Assembly (NCBI GenBank): GCA_023453795.1
Contig: JAEXSP010000042.1
Coordinates: forward strand, 1-64,000
Reading direction: 5' to 3'
DNA from: Bacillota bacterium
GTDB lineage: Bacteria > Bacillota > Clostridia > Acetivibrionales > JAEXSP01
Length of the DNA: 64,000 bases
In this document: positions 36,531-45,256 of the stretch, one piece after another
How positions within the stretch are numbered: the stretch's first letter is position 1
Layout of the letters: each line of letters opens with the position of its first letter
The notes under the pieces: model-generated
The model's input: the letters and a program-made list of their open reading frames with translations, nothing else
The model's database searches: none
What the model was told of the DNA's origin: nothing
Program-made: the position numbers and the translations under genes

Positions 36531-37037
36531 ATGGGTGCTGAAATAAGAATCGCCGGTATTGTAAAGGAATCAATCGTAGACGGTCCGGGAATAAGATATG
36601 TAGTTTTCGCACAGGGCTGCAAGCACAAATGTCCTGAATGTCACAACCCTGAAACACATTCATTCAGCGGGGGGGAACTTGTAAAAGTAGATACCGTTCT
36701 GGACAGCATAATGAAAAATCCGCTGCTTGACGGAATCACAATAAGCGGCGGTGAACCGTTTGAACAGGCAGAAGGCTTTGCTGAGCTTGCGCAGGCCGCC
36801 AAAAAGAAGGGGCTAAGCGTAATGACATATACCGGCTACACCTATGAGCATCTTGTCGAGAAAAGCAAAGAACTCTCCGGGTGGAATAACCTGCTTGAAA
36901 ACAGCGATATGCTGGTTGACGGCCGGTTTGAAGCAGAAAGAAAAAATTTGCTCCTTAAATTCAAAGGGTCTGATAACCAAAGGCTGATAGATTTGCATAA
37001 GTCAAGAAACTCAGGAAAAGCAGTACTTGGTGAGTAA
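36531..37037 (+). CDS. nrdG: Anaerobic ribonucleotide reductase activase (radical SAM)
   Basis: A 168-residue radical SAM enzyme that installs the glycyl radical in NrdD using S-adenosylmethionine and a [4Fe-4S] cluster. The cluster ligands are C30, C34 and C37 in GCKHKCPECHN, with the CxxxCxxC spacing. The GGE-like SAM motif ISGGEPFEQ is present. It is co-transcribed with nrdD under the NrdR-controlled promoter and ends at a convergent terminator. Confidence 0.97.
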   Translation: MGAEIRIAGIVKESIVDGPGIRYVVFAQGCKHKCPECHNPETHSFSGGELVKVDTVLDSIMKNPLLDGITISGGEPFEQAEGFAELAQAAKKKGLSVMTYTGYTYEHLVEKSKELSGWNNLLENSDMLVDGRFEAERKNLLLKFKGSDNQRLIDLHKSRNSGKAVLGE

Positions 37038-37056
37038 AAGACAAAAATAAGATTTA

Positions 37057-37090
37057 AAAAGTTATTAGATTATTCTAATAGCTTTTATTT
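37057..37090. terminator. Bidirectional terminator
   Basis: A 13-bp stem, AAAAGTTATTAGA (37057-37069) with TCTAATAGCTTTT (37074-37086), loop TTAT. It includes the stop of the minus-strand gene ending at 37075 and ends nrdG transcripts in the other direction. Confidence 0.88.
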
Positions 37091-38064
37091 TTGTGCTTAA
37101 GTCCTCTTGACTGTAAAATGTTCGGGAAGATCAGGTAAAACAGAAGCAAAAGCAAGGTGAAAAATGCAAAATACAGCTTAATATGCGGGTCGATATCCAT
37201 TGGAGTAAAAAACCCCTCAATTAGGCCGGCAACAACCAGTATAGCGGATGCCCCTGCTACTAGCTTTATAGCAATTCGTCCGTTTATGATAAGTGAATCT
37301 TTTCTTGAATATTTACCGGGAGCGATAATGGCGAAGCCGATTTTAAGTCCGGCTGCACCACATAAAAAAATACAAAACATTTCAAGGAACCCATGCGGCA
37401 GAAGCAAAGACCATAAGCCCGTACCGGTTCCGTGGATCAATCCCAGTGCCGCCAGGCTTCCGATGACGGTGCTGGTGCTGTTGTATAAAAGCATCAATAC
37501 CGTACCGACGACAGTTACCCCTGCAGCGAAGGATGTGACTGCAACCTTGATGTTATTGGTAAATATCATACTTGAAATCAATGAGCCCTGTGATGCGTCT
37601 ATTACAGCCTTTCCTGAGTTGTCGGTCTCCATTTTTGTAATTACACTCTGGGGAAGATAGGCTGAAGCATTTTCATCGGAAATAAGTGTTGTAATAAAGC
37701 TGTAAAAGAATCCCGTGAAAAATATAGCCATTGCAACAATGAGAAAAATAAGATTCTTTTTAACTAACAGAGGAAATTCAACGAAAAAGAAATTTAAGCA
37801 TTTTCTGAAATTAGATGACTTGCCGGCATATATATAGCTGTGTGCGGCTGAAACAAGCCTATTTAAATAAGCTGTTGTATTTGTGCTGCCGTAATTGGTT
37901 CTGGAATATGACAAATGTCCGCATGAACTGTTATATAAACTGATAAAATCATGCAGATCATTGTTTGAAACCTTTGTAAAGCCTTTGGATTTAAGCTTTT
38001 TCAGGATATTTTGGAGTTTAGTCCAGGTTTCTGAATTTTCTCTTATGAATCTGTCTTCTTTCAT
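37075..38064 (-). CDS. SpoIIM-family (DUF95) membrane protein
   Basis: A 329-residue protein. A soluble N-terminal part (about 1-100) precedes five to six membrane helices of the SpoIIM/DUF95 family, with the pattern LLLPHGFLEMFCIFLCGAAGLKIG. It differs from the sporulation protein at 16426-17067 by the N-terminal domain and is the type usually encoded beside RDD, DUF4129, MoxR and DUF58 genes. The ATG at 38064 follows GGAG; a TTG 12 bases earlier overlaps that site. It is divergent from the RDD gene. Confidence 0.85.
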   Translation of the reverse strand: MKEDRFIRENSETWTKLQNILKKLKSKGFTKVSNNDLHDFISLYNSSCGHLSYSRTNYGSTNTTAYLNRLVSAAHSYIYAGKSSNFRKCLNFFFVEFPLLVKKNLIFLIVAMAIFFTGFFYSFITTLISDENASAYLPQSVITKMETDNSGKAVIDASQGSLISSMIFTNNIKVAVTSFAAGVTVVGTVLMLLYNSTSTVIGSLAALGLIHGTGTGLWSLLLPHGFLEMFCIFLCGAAGLKIGFAIIAPGKYSRKDSLIINGRIAIKLVAGASAILVVAGLIEGFFTPMDIDPHIKLYFAFFTLLLLLFYLIFPNILQSRGLKHKNKSY

Positions 38065-38217
38065 ATAATTCTCCAAATAAAATCGTTAAAAACATTTTAA
38101 CAGAAAAGATAATCTGTTACAATATAAGTGCAGAAAAGATAAGCACCGAAATTGAGCGGCTGACCTGTGCTTCATGCAACTTCGGGAACTATATAATTTA
38201 TGAAAAGAAGGCTTGAT

Positions 38218-38982
38218 ATGAGAAAGGTACTTGAAATTCTGACACCTGAAAATGTATATGTTGAATATGAGCTTGCAGGTTTGGGTTCGCGGGGAATCGC
38301 TTATTTCATTGACAGTCTCATCAAATGGGTACTGACGATTGTGGTATATATAGGATTACTCCTGACAATAGACTTAAGAAGCTATTCTGCAAACGGCATA
38401 CCGTCCTCAAAATACCCCCTGCTCGCAGGTATTGGTTTCCTGGTTCTGTTTTTGATCAATACAGGCTATTTTATTATATTTGAAATGATAATGAAGGGGC
38501 AGACCCCCGGGAAAAAAGCAATGAAGCTGCGGGTTATAAAAGAAAACGGCGAACCCATCAATTTCTTTGACTCTTTGCTCAGAAACCTGCTTCGAATACT
38601 TGAAAACACATTTACATTTAATATACTGGGCTGCCTGTTTATAATCTTTTCTCCCAATTACAAGAGAATAGGCGATTACGCTGCAGGTACAATTGTGGTA
38701 AAGGTCCGAAAGGAAGAGAAGATGCTGACTGCGGAAGCCTTGTTGAAGCAGCTGCCCTTAATAGATGAAACCGAAAAGCTTTTAAACATATATCCTGTTA
38801 ATAATTTCGAATATGGAATTCTAAAAGATTTTTTGAATAGGTACGGCAATCTGGGTGCAAGAAGGACTGTATTTGAATATCATTTAAATAAGTACTTCAT
38901 TGATAAATTTGGCTTGGAGAAATCTTACGCCAGCCCGAAGCAATTCTTTGAAGAGATTGTTCGGATGAATTCGGAAATCTGA
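38218..38982 (+). CDS. RDD family membrane protein
   Basis: A 254-residue protein whose N-terminal two thirds form the RDD domain: GLGSRGIAYFIDSLIKW at the first helix, MKGQTPGKKAMKLRVI before the third and KRIGDYAAGTIVV at the end. The C-terminal 75 residues are soluble and helical. The ATG at 38218 follows AGAAGG at six bases; the ATG at 38200 lacks such a site. RDD and SpoIIM-family proteins are frequent neighbours of MoxR/DUF58 modules, and the divergent SpoIIM-family gene lies alongside. Confidence 0.88.
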   Translation: MRKVLEILTPENVYVEYELAGLGSRGIAYFIDSLIKWVLTIVVYIGLLLTIDLRSYSANGIPSSKYPLLAGIGFLVLFLINTGYFIIFEMIMKGQTPGKKAMKLRVIKENGEPINFFDSLLRNLLRILENTFTFNILGCLFIIFSPNYKRIGDYAAGTIVVKVRKEEKMLTAEALLKQLPLIDETEKLLNIYPVNNFEYGILKDFLNRYGNLGARRTVFEYHLNKYFIDKFGLEKSYASPKQFFEEIVRMNSEI

Positions 38983-39094
38983 GTGATAGGAATTGTACAG
39001 GAACCGGTTTTGCAGGATTCCAACTTGACTCATGCAAATATTAATGATACCATTTAAATGCAAATAATTGATTATATGAACCAGGGGTGATAGG

Positions 39095-40396
39095 ATGTTT
39101 GTAACTGAAACGGCAAAAGTTAATGATAAGGGAAACCTGGAGTTCGGCGGTTGTGACTGCACAGATTTGGTAAAAGAATATGGAACTCCGCTTTATGTTA
39201 TGGATGAATCTCTTATAAGGAAAAACTGCAGTATATATAAGAAATCTATGGACAAATACTATAATGGAAAAGGAATGGTTCTATACGCAAGCAAGGCATT
39301 TTGCACCATGGCAATGTGCAAGGTTGTTGAAGAAGAGGGGCTTGGCCTTGATGTAGTATCCGGAGGAGAGCTTTATACAGCTGTTAAGGCCGGATTCCCG
39401 ATGGACAGAGTTTATTTTCACGGCAATAACAAAACGTTGCAGGAAATAGAGCTTGCAATAGATCATGATATAAAAAGAATCATAGTAGACAACATACAGG
39501 AGCTTAAGAACATCAATGAGATTGCATCAAAGAAAGGCAAGATTGCTGATTTATCCTTCAGAATCAAGCCCGGCATAGATGCACATACTCATGATTTTGT
39601 CCGGACAGGGCAAATCGATTCAAAGTTTGGTGTTGCATTGGAAAACGGTGAAGCCCTTGAAATCATAAAGGAAGCCTCAAAGCTGAAAAATGTTAAAGTA
39701 GTTGGAGTGCATTGCCATATTGGATCCCAGATATTTGACCTTGAGCCTTTTGAATTGGCTGCAAGAGTAATGCTCAATTTCATTTGTGAAGTAAAAGAAA
39801 AGCTTGGAATAGAGATTGAAGAATTGAATCTTGGCGGAGGGTTCGGTATAAAGTACATACCTGAACACGACCCGATTGAATACGATAATTATATTGAATC
39901 TGTTTCCAAGGTGGTTAAAGGTCTGTGCGAAAGCAAGGGGATCAAACTGCCCTACATCGTTATGGAACCGGGAAGGTCTATAGCTGCATCGGCGGGATTA
40001 ACTTTATATTCAGTAGGGGCAGTCAAGGAGATAAAGAATGTCAGGACTTATGTGTCTGTTGACGGTGGAATGGGCGACAATCCGAGATATGCTTTATACC
40101 AGTCTCAATATGATGCTGTTCTTGCAAACAGGCCGACCGACGACAAAAAAGAATTGGTGACTATTGCCGGTAAGTGCTGTGAGTCAGGGGATTTGCTTAT
40201 TAAGGATATTAAAATGCCTGACATCAAAGTAGGGGACATCCTTGCGGTTTTCGCAACAGGTGCCTATAATTATTCGATGTCGAGCAATTATAACAGGATC
40301 CCGAGGCCGCCTGTAGTATTTGTTAAAAACGGAAGCTCACGTATTGTAGTTAAAAGAGAGGACTTTGAAGATATCCTTAGAAATGATGTTCTGTAA
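39095..40396 (+). CDS. lysA: Diaminopimelate decarboxylase
   Basis: A 433-residue PLP enzyme converting meso-diaminopimelate to lysine. The PLP lysine lies in VLYASKAFCTMA, the glycine-rich phosphate loop is LNLGGGFGI, the EPGRSIAA motif is present, and the dimer-partner cysteine is in GKCCESGDLL. Length fits LysA. It is separate from dapB in this window. A small membrane protein follows 28 bases later and may share the transcript. Confidence 0.97.
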   Translation: MFVTETAKVNDKGNLEFGGCDCTDLVKEYGTPLYVMDESLIRKNCSIYKKSMDKYYNGKGMVLYASKAFCTMAMCKVVEEEGLGLDVVSGGELYTAVKAGFPMDRVYFHGNNKTLQEIELAIDHDIKRIIVDNIQELKNINEIASKKGKIADLSFRIKPGIDAHTHDFVRTGQIDSKFGVALENGEALEIIKEASKLKNVKVVGVHCHIGSQIFDLEPFELAARVMLNFICEVKEKLGIEIEELNLGGGFGIKYIPEHDPIEYDNYIESVSKVVKGLCESKGIKLPYIVMEPGRSIAASAGLTLYSVGAVKEIKNVRTYVSVDGGMGDNPRYALYQSQYDAVLANRPTDDKKELVTIAGKCCESGDLLIKDIKMPDIKVGDILAVFATGAYNYSMSSNYNRIPRPPVVFVKNGSSRIVVKREDFEDILRNDVL

Positions 40397-40424
40397 AATA
40401 ATGCTTCTTCCTTAGGAGAAAAAT

Positions 40425-40622
40425 ATGAAATATAACAGTCAGAGGTTTATTTTCTTAACAGTGGCGGCATTCTTTATATATAATCTGGTTGGTCTGTGGA
40501 ATCAGGTTACGAGCGATAAGTTTAATATGATTAAGTTCATTGCGCTGCTATTGTTGGCTATTGGTCTTGGGCTGATTGTAATAAGCTATCTGAGAGTTAT
40601 CTTAAAGCAGATTAAAAAGTAA
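40425..40622 (+). CDS. Small membrane protein
   Basis: A 65-residue protein with two hydrophobic helices (about 8-24 and 36-57) and a basic end (KQIKK). RBS TTAGGAG precedes the ATG by a good distance. It lies 28 bases after lysA and ends just before a stem-loop. No family is recognised. Confidence 0.7.
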   Translation: MKYNSQRFIFLTVAAFFIYNLVGLWNQVTSDKFNMIKFIALLLLAIGLGLIVISYLRVILKQIKK

Positions 40623-40643
40623 AGCACTTCAAAATGAAGTGCT
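40623..40643. terminator. Stem-loop between convergent genes
   Basis: A perfect 9-bp stem AGCACTTCA/TGAAGTGCT with a three-base loop. The T content after it is modest on the plus strand and better on the minus strand, so it is more likely to serve the phosphoglycerate mutase gene, or both weakly. Confidence 0.6.
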
Positions 40644-40710
40644 CTTACTATATATTAATATCAAATGAAATTCTTTATTTGGTGAAGCATGGGTTTGATG
40701 CCCTTCTAAT

Positions 40711-41922
40711 TTATTTTCCCTTAATGAATAAATCCATGAGTGTGAAGCCTTCATCTATGTACAAATCACTTTTATTCTGAATCGATTCATCGTACTTGTC
40801 TATGCCGGAAGTCCTTTCAATGCTTTTCTGATAAATGATGAAGGGAACAGGGGCAGAGGTATGTGTACGCAGTGATAACGGAGTAGGATGATCAGGGAGT
40901 ACAAGAATCTTATAGTCATCATACTTTTCCATTTCCTTTAACATTGTGCCTACTATCTGTTCGTCAATAAGTTCAATCGATCTGACCTTGTTTTCGATTT
41001 CATGCCTGTGACCGCATTCGTCGGGAGCTTCGACATGAACATAGACAAAATCCTTACCGGCGTCCAATTCTGCGAGGGCAGCCTTTGCTTTTCCGATGAA
41101 GTTCGTATCTATATTGCCTGTTGCGCCTTCAACGTCTATTGAGTCCAAACCTGCACATATTCCGATACCCTTAATAAGGTCTACTGCAGATATTACTGAT
41201 CCGGTAATACCATATTTATCGGTAAATTTCGGAATAGAAGGCTTTTTGCCTTCGCCCCAAAGCCAAATTGAGTTGGCTGGCCTTAACCCCTTGGCTGCTC
41301 TTGCTTTATTGACAGGATGCTCTTTAAGAAAAAGGCTGCTCTTTTTCATCATGTCGAGAAAAAAATCGGAATTAGGTCCCTTGGGAAGATAATCTCCAAC
41401 TTTTCTTTCGAGTATGTCATGGGGAGGAGTGAGTGTAGATCCCGGAATCCCATTGCTCCATACCATGCAGTGCCTATAGCTTATACCGGGATAGTAAAGT
41501 ATGTCGTCTGTTTTAAAATGTGTATTTATTTCTTTAATCAACTCGCATGCTTCTGCTGAAGAAATTTCATCGGAGCTGTAATCGATCATTGTTTTATCCT
41601 CGTAATTCTCTTCATCCGAAAGAGTTACAAGATTGCATCTGAAAGTCACATCTGTATCCTTAAGATCGATGCCCATACTAACAGCTTCCAATGGAGAACG
41701 GCCGGAATAATATTTTTTCGGGCTGTAGCCCATGACTGAAAGATTTGCTGCATCACTTCCGGGAGGGATGCCTTCAGGAACAGTCTTGACCATGCCTGCC
41801 AAACCATGCATTGTCAAAAAGTCTATGTTAGGTTTATATGCCAGCTCCAATGGTGTTTTATTCTGCAGCTGCGGTACAGGAGTGTCTGCCATTCCGTCTC
41901 CCAATATAACAATATATTTCAT
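40711..41922 (-). CDS. apgM: Cofactor-independent phosphoglycerate mutase (archaeal type)
   Basis: A 403-residue alkaline-phosphatase-superfamily enzyme expected to interconvert 2- and 3-phosphoglycerate. It has the N-terminal metal site VILGDGMADTP, the phospho-serine loop GSDAANLSVMGY and the metal residues VHVEAPDECGHRHE and LPDHPTPLSLRTH. In some genomes this family is annotated as a homoserine kinase variant (ThrB2-like), so the glycolytic role is likely but not proven. It stands alone on the minus strand. Confidence 0.88.
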   Translation of the reverse strand: MKYIVILGDGMADTPVPQLQNKTPLELAYKPNIDFLTMHGLAGMVKTVPEGIPPGSDAANLSVMGYSPKKYYSGRSPLEAVSMGIDLKDTDVTFRCNLVTLSDEENYEDKTMIDYSSDEISSAEACELIKEINTHFKTDDILYYPGISYRHCMVWSNGIPGSTLTPPHDILERKVGDYLPKGPNSDFFLDMMKKSSLFLKEHPVNKARAAKGLRPANSIWLWGEGKKPSIPKFTDKYGITGSVISAVDLIKGIGICAGLDSIDVEGATGNIDTNFIGKAKAALAELDAGKDFVYVHVEAPDECGHRHEIENKVRSIELIDEQIVGTMLKEMEKYDDYKILVLPDHPTPLSLRTHTSAPVPFIIYQKSIERTSGIDKYDESIQNKSDLYIDEGFTLMDLFIKGK

Positions 41923-42269
41923 TTTTCATAAATCCTTTACTAGATTATTTTGCAGTCTAAGAAATAATTTAACTTATTCCTGCCAATTCTTAATTATATC
42001 AGAATGTAAATTATATGAAAAGATAAAAAGTTGAAGAAATAATACTTAAAAATACTCATAAATGCTTGTGCTCATACTTTTATAGTAGTATATTAAAGTG
42101 AAGGCAAAGAGAAGAAATAAATTTTTTAGAAACAAATAAAATTGTCGAAAAAATATCAAAATAATGTTGAAAAATATATTAAAAGAATTTAAAATAATAC
42201 AATGGGCCAATTTTTGAAATTATTAAATTTTTTTTAATAAAAACTAAATTATTAAGTGAGGTAGAGATT
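41923..42269. other. AT-rich divergent region upstream of ldh
   Basis: About 350 bases, very AT-rich. It contains the ldh promoter at 42066-42094 and a leader of about 170 bases. A Rex-type TTGTTAA...TTAACAA operator was looked for and not found. No reading frame or RNA gene was seen. Confidence 0.5.
42066..42094 (+). promoter_or_regulatory. Putative ldh promoter
   Basis: TTGTGC (42066-42071) and TATATT (42089-42094) are exactly 17 bases apart. This would give a 5' leader of about 170 bases before the ldh ATG at 42270. Confidence 0.6.
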
Positions 42270-43196
42270 ATGAGTATTGTAAAATCAAAAGGTAAAGTCG
42301 CTATAATTGGTAGCGGACTGGTAGGTTCTTCAGCAGCATTTGCATTAGCAATGAGCGGACTTGCATCTGAAATAGTTTTGATTGATGTAAATCGTGAAAG
42401 AGCTTTTGGCGAAGCAATGGATTTAAATCACGGAATTGCTTTCATGGGACAGATGTCCATATCAAGCGGAGATTACAGTGATATTGCAGGTGCAGACATA
42501 ATAATTATAACTGCAGGTGCTGCACGTAAACCGGGTGAAACAAGACTTGACCTTGCTAAAAAAAATGTTGGAATTGTAAAGAGTTTTCTTCCTGACGTAA
42601 TGAAATACTACACAGGCGGTGTACTCCTTGTTGTATCAAACCCTGTTGACGTAATAACTTATATCGTTCAGAAGGAAACAGGCCTTCCTGTAGGTAAGGT
42701 TGTAGGATCCGGTACTGTTCTTGACAGCGCAAGATTCCGTTACCTGATTGGTGAAGCCTTTGAAGTAGATGTAAAGAATGTTCACGGTTATATCATCGGT
42801 GAGCATGGAGACAGCGAAGTAGCTGCTTGGAGCGCTACTCATATTGCAGGTAAAAAGATTGACGATTCTAAAATCGACAAGAATCAGATTCTTGAGAATG
42901 TTAGAACAGCCGGTGCACAGATTATTAAGACTAAAGGTGCTACACACTACGGAATAGCAGTTTCTGTTGTAAGAATATGCGAAGCTATCCTTAAAGATCA
43001 GAATTCAATAATAACTGTAGGAAGTGTTATCCAAGGCAACTACGGTATAAACGATGTCGCTCTTGCTTTACCTTCAGTTGTTAATATTGAAGGAATAAAG
43101 TCAATATATGATTTGCCTTTGACAGAAGAAGAAGTGTCTGATTTAAGAATATCAGCAGAAAAAATCAAGGAAGTATTAAAAGCAGTAGAAGAGTAA
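42270..43196 (+). CDS. ldh: L-lactate dehydrogenase
   Basis: A 308-residue NAD enzyme reducing pyruvate to L-lactate. The dinucleotide motif is IIGSGLVGSSAAFAL. The catalytic H179 lies in IGEHGDSEVAAWS, with D152/R155 in TVLDSARFR and the loop arginine R92 in RKPGETRL. The RKPGETR loop sequence favours lactate over malate dehydrogenase. In clostridia this enzyme is often activated by fructose 1,6-bisphosphate. It is a single-gene unit with RBS GTGAGGTAG. Confidence 0.95.
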   Translation: MSIVKSKGKVAIIGSGLVGSSAAFALAMSGLASEIVLIDVNRERAFGEAMDLNHGIAFMGQMSISSGDYSDIAGADIIIITAGAARKPGETRLDLAKKNVGIVKSFLPDVMKYYTGGVLLVVSNPVDVITYIVQKETGLPVGKVVGSGTVLDSARFRYLIGEAFEVDVKNVHGYIIGEHGDSEVAAWSATHIAGKKIDDSKIDKNQILENVRTAGAQIIKTKGATHYGIAVSVVRICEAILKDQNSIITVGSVIQGNYGINDVALALPSVVNIEGIKSIYDLPLTEEEVSDLRISAEKIKEVLKAVEE

Positions 43197-43352
43197 GCTT
43201 AAATAAATAATTAATTCGCAGTGTTTATAAAAATGTAGAATGCTGAATGTGATATGAATAACCTTAAGCATGGCATACTGAAACTTTAATTGCATCAGAA
43301 GCATTGTTTAATATTAAACAGCTTATAATATTTAATATTGAACAATTATTGA

Positions 43353-43409
43353 AGAATGATAAAGTTATTAAGCGGCCAACAGTTATTCATGTATAACCTT
43401 CATCATTCT
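43353..43409. repeat. Long imperfect inverted repeat after ldh
   Basis: AGAATGATAAAGTTAT (43353-43368) is nearly complementary to ATAACCTTCATCATTCT (43393-43409), giving a stem of about 15 pairs with one bulge and a 24-base loop. No T-run follows on either side, so it may be a transcript-end structure or a remnant. It lies between ldh and tcdA. Confidence 0.5.
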
Positions 43410-43450
43410 ACATTTTGATTATTACAAAATAAAAAATTTCCGAGGTAAGT

Positions 43451-44221
43451 ATGTTGCATGAATTTTCGAGAACTGAATTGTTGATAGGCAAGGAAGCTTT
43501 AGATAAGCTGAAAAACAGTAAGGTAGCGGTATTTGGCATAGGAGGGGTTGGAACATATGCTGTTGAGGCCCTTGTAAGGTCAGGTGTCGGAAAGCTTGTA
43601 CTTATAGATGATGACTGCATATGCCTTACAAATATCAACAGACAGCTGCACGCAACAAGAAAAACTATCGGGAAGCCTAAGGTTGAAGTAATGCGTGACA
43701 GAATACTTGATATAAATCCGAAGGCTGAGGTCACTATGTATCAAAAGTTTTATCTTCCAGAAAGCGCAGAAGAGATGATACATGATGATTACGACTATAT
43801 AATCGATGCTATAGACACCGTTAAAGGAAAAATTGATCTGGTTATGAAGGCAAAGGAACGTAATATACCTATAATCAGCTGCATGGGCGCAGGAAACAAA
43901 TTGGATCCAACTAAATTTGAGGTTGCTGACATATATAAAACATCCGTTTGTCCGCTTGCCAAGGTTATGAGGCAGGAACTCAGGAAGAGGGGAATAGCTT
44001 CCCTTAAGGTTGTATATTCGAAGGAAATTCCCGTAAAACCTGTCGAGACTGAAGGAGCGAGCTGTAAAACAAACTGCATATGCCCGAAGGATACTGCAAG
44101 AACCTGTACTGTGCGCCGTCAGATTCCTGGAAGTCTGGCATTTGTTCCGTCTGTGGCCGGATTGATTATTGCCGGTGAGGTTGTAAAAGACCTGATCGGT
44201 TATAAACCTAATGTTGAATAA
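43451..44221 (+). CDS. tcdA: tRNA threonylcarbamoyladenosine dehydratase (TcdA/ThiF fold)
   Basis: A 256-residue E1-like ATP-dependent enzyme. The nucleotide motif is VFGIGGVGTYAVEALVRSG, the D/R pair follows in IDDDCICLTNINRQLHA, and the family segment CPLAKVMRQELRKRGI leads to a C-terminal membrane-associating VAGLIIAGEVV helix. In Escherichia coli TcdA cyclises t6A37 in tRNA to ct6A. The later cysteines (CKTNCICPK) may bind metal. It lies just upstream of a P-loop ATPase and the vor operon. Confidence 0.9.
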   Translation: MLHEFSRTELLIGKEALDKLKNSKVAVFGIGGVGTYAVEALVRSGVGKLVLIDDDCICLTNINRQLHATRKTIGKPKVEVMRDRILDINPKAEVTMYQKFYLPESAEEMIHDDYDYIIDAIDTVKGKIDLVMKAKERNIPIISCMGAGNKLDPTKFEVADIYKTSVCPLAKVMRQELRKRGIASLKVVYSKEIPVKPVETEGASCKTNCICPKDTARTCTVRRQIPGSLAFVPSVAGLIIAGEVVKDLIGYKPNVE

Positions 44222-44252
44222 AATACATAATAGAAAATTTTGGTGATGAAGC

Positions 44253-44918
44253 ATGTTTGAAAAAAGGATAAGTATTTTTACCGGACATTTCGGCAGCGGG
44301 AAGACGGAGGTTGCTGTTAACTATGCATTGAAGATGTCAAAAGAAAACAAGGTGGCTATTGTAGATTTGGACATAGTTAACCCATTCTTCCGAACCGCGG
44401 ATGTTAAAGAGCATTTGGAGCAGAGAGGGATTAAAGTAGTTACACCCGTCTATGCGAACACTAATGTCGATGTTCCTGCTTTGCCTGCCGAAATATATAC
44501 GTTGTTTGAAAGAAAGGATTACAAGGTTGTAATGGATGTCGGGGGAGATGATCTCGGCGCAAGAGCAGTCTCGAGGTATAGGGAAGAGATAGCAAGGGAT
44601 GATTTTGATATGTACCTTGTCATTAACACCAGAAGGCCGTTCACTGACACTGCTGAAAAAATCGAAGAGATGATTCAAAGCATTGAAGAGAGCTCCAGAC
44701 TTAAAATTATGAAGCTGGTCAACAATACCAACCTTTTAAACGAAACTTCCTGTGAGAATATTACAGAGGGTTATCGCCTTATTGAAAAGGTTTCATCAAA
44801 ACTGGGTATCCCGATATCGTTTTCAAGCGGTCTGTCCGAGCCTGTAACACAATTCGGGAAGCACAGCCTGTCTGATGTTCTGACATTGGAGAAACTAATC
44901 AAATTGCCTTGGGATTAA
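44253..44918 (+). CDS. P-loop ATP-binding protein (MinD/CobQ-like) of the vor locus
   Basis: A 221-residue protein with a deviant Walker A, FTGHFGSGKTEVAVNYAL, and the switch-like VDLDIVNPFFRTAD, as in SIMIBI-class NTPases (MinD, ArsA, CobQ). A GGDDLGARAVSRY segment follows. Such ATPases often accompany 2-oxoacid:ferredoxin oxidoreductase genes, and the ferredoxin, vorB, vorA and vorC follow here. A role in cofactor insertion or assembly is possible; nothing in the sequence proves it. Confidence 0.75.
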   Translation: MFEKRISIFTGHFGSGKTEVAVNYALKMSKENKVAIVDLDIVNPFFRTADVKEHLEQRGIKVVTPVYANTNVDVPALPAEIYTLFERKDYKVVMDVGGDDLGARAVSRYREEIARDDFDMYLVINTRRPFTDTAEKIEEMIQSIEESSRLKIMKLVNNTNLLNETSCENITEGYRLIEKVSSKLGIPISFSSGLSEPVTQFGKHSLSDVLTLEKLIKLPWD

Positions 44919-45020
44919 GAGTGTAAAAACTTGCAAATAAAGAAAAAGAGTTTTATAATAAACGGAGTAGATTCGTCCGGTTATAAAGTTTATATAGAAC
45001 ATTGTAAAGTGAGGGATAGT

Positions 45021-45227
45021 ATGGCAAAGGTTACTTTTAATGAAGAGAGATGCAAGGGCTGTCAGCTATGCATAACTGTATGCCCAAAAAAGATCGTCAT
45101 AATGAATGATCATAAGTTAAACTCAAAGGGTTTTCACCCTGCAGGTGTATCAGATATGAGTCAGTGCATCGGCTGTGCATTTTGTGCAACCATATGTCCT
45201 GACTGCGTAATCGAAGTCGAAAAATAA
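45021..45227 (+). CDS. vorD: 2[4Fe-4S] ferredoxin subunit of 2-oxoacid oxidoreductase
   Basis: A 68-residue ferredoxin with two CxxCxxCxxxCP clusters (CKGCQLCITVCP and CIGCAFCATICP). It is expected to act as the delta-like subunit that passes electrons from the VOR complex. The ATG at 45021 follows GTGAGGGA; upstream in-frame residues from 44931 lack cluster or family similarity. It sits 29 bases before vorB. Confidence 0.9.
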   Translation: MAKVTFNEERCKGCQLCITVCPKKIVIMNDHKLNSKGFHPAGVSDMSQCIGCAFCATICPDCVIEVEK

Positions 45228-45256
45228 TTTGTTGAAATAATGGGGGGACATAATAA

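Noticed and set aside
41923..42269. Rex redox operator upstream of ldh
   Set aside because: No TTGTTAA-N4-TTAACAA-like palindrome is present; AT-rich near matches are expected by chance.
43580..44254. A 224-codon minus-strand frame across tcdA
   Set aside because: It mirrors the real gene, is rich in Cys/His/Tyr as shadow frames are, and lacks a ribosome binding site.
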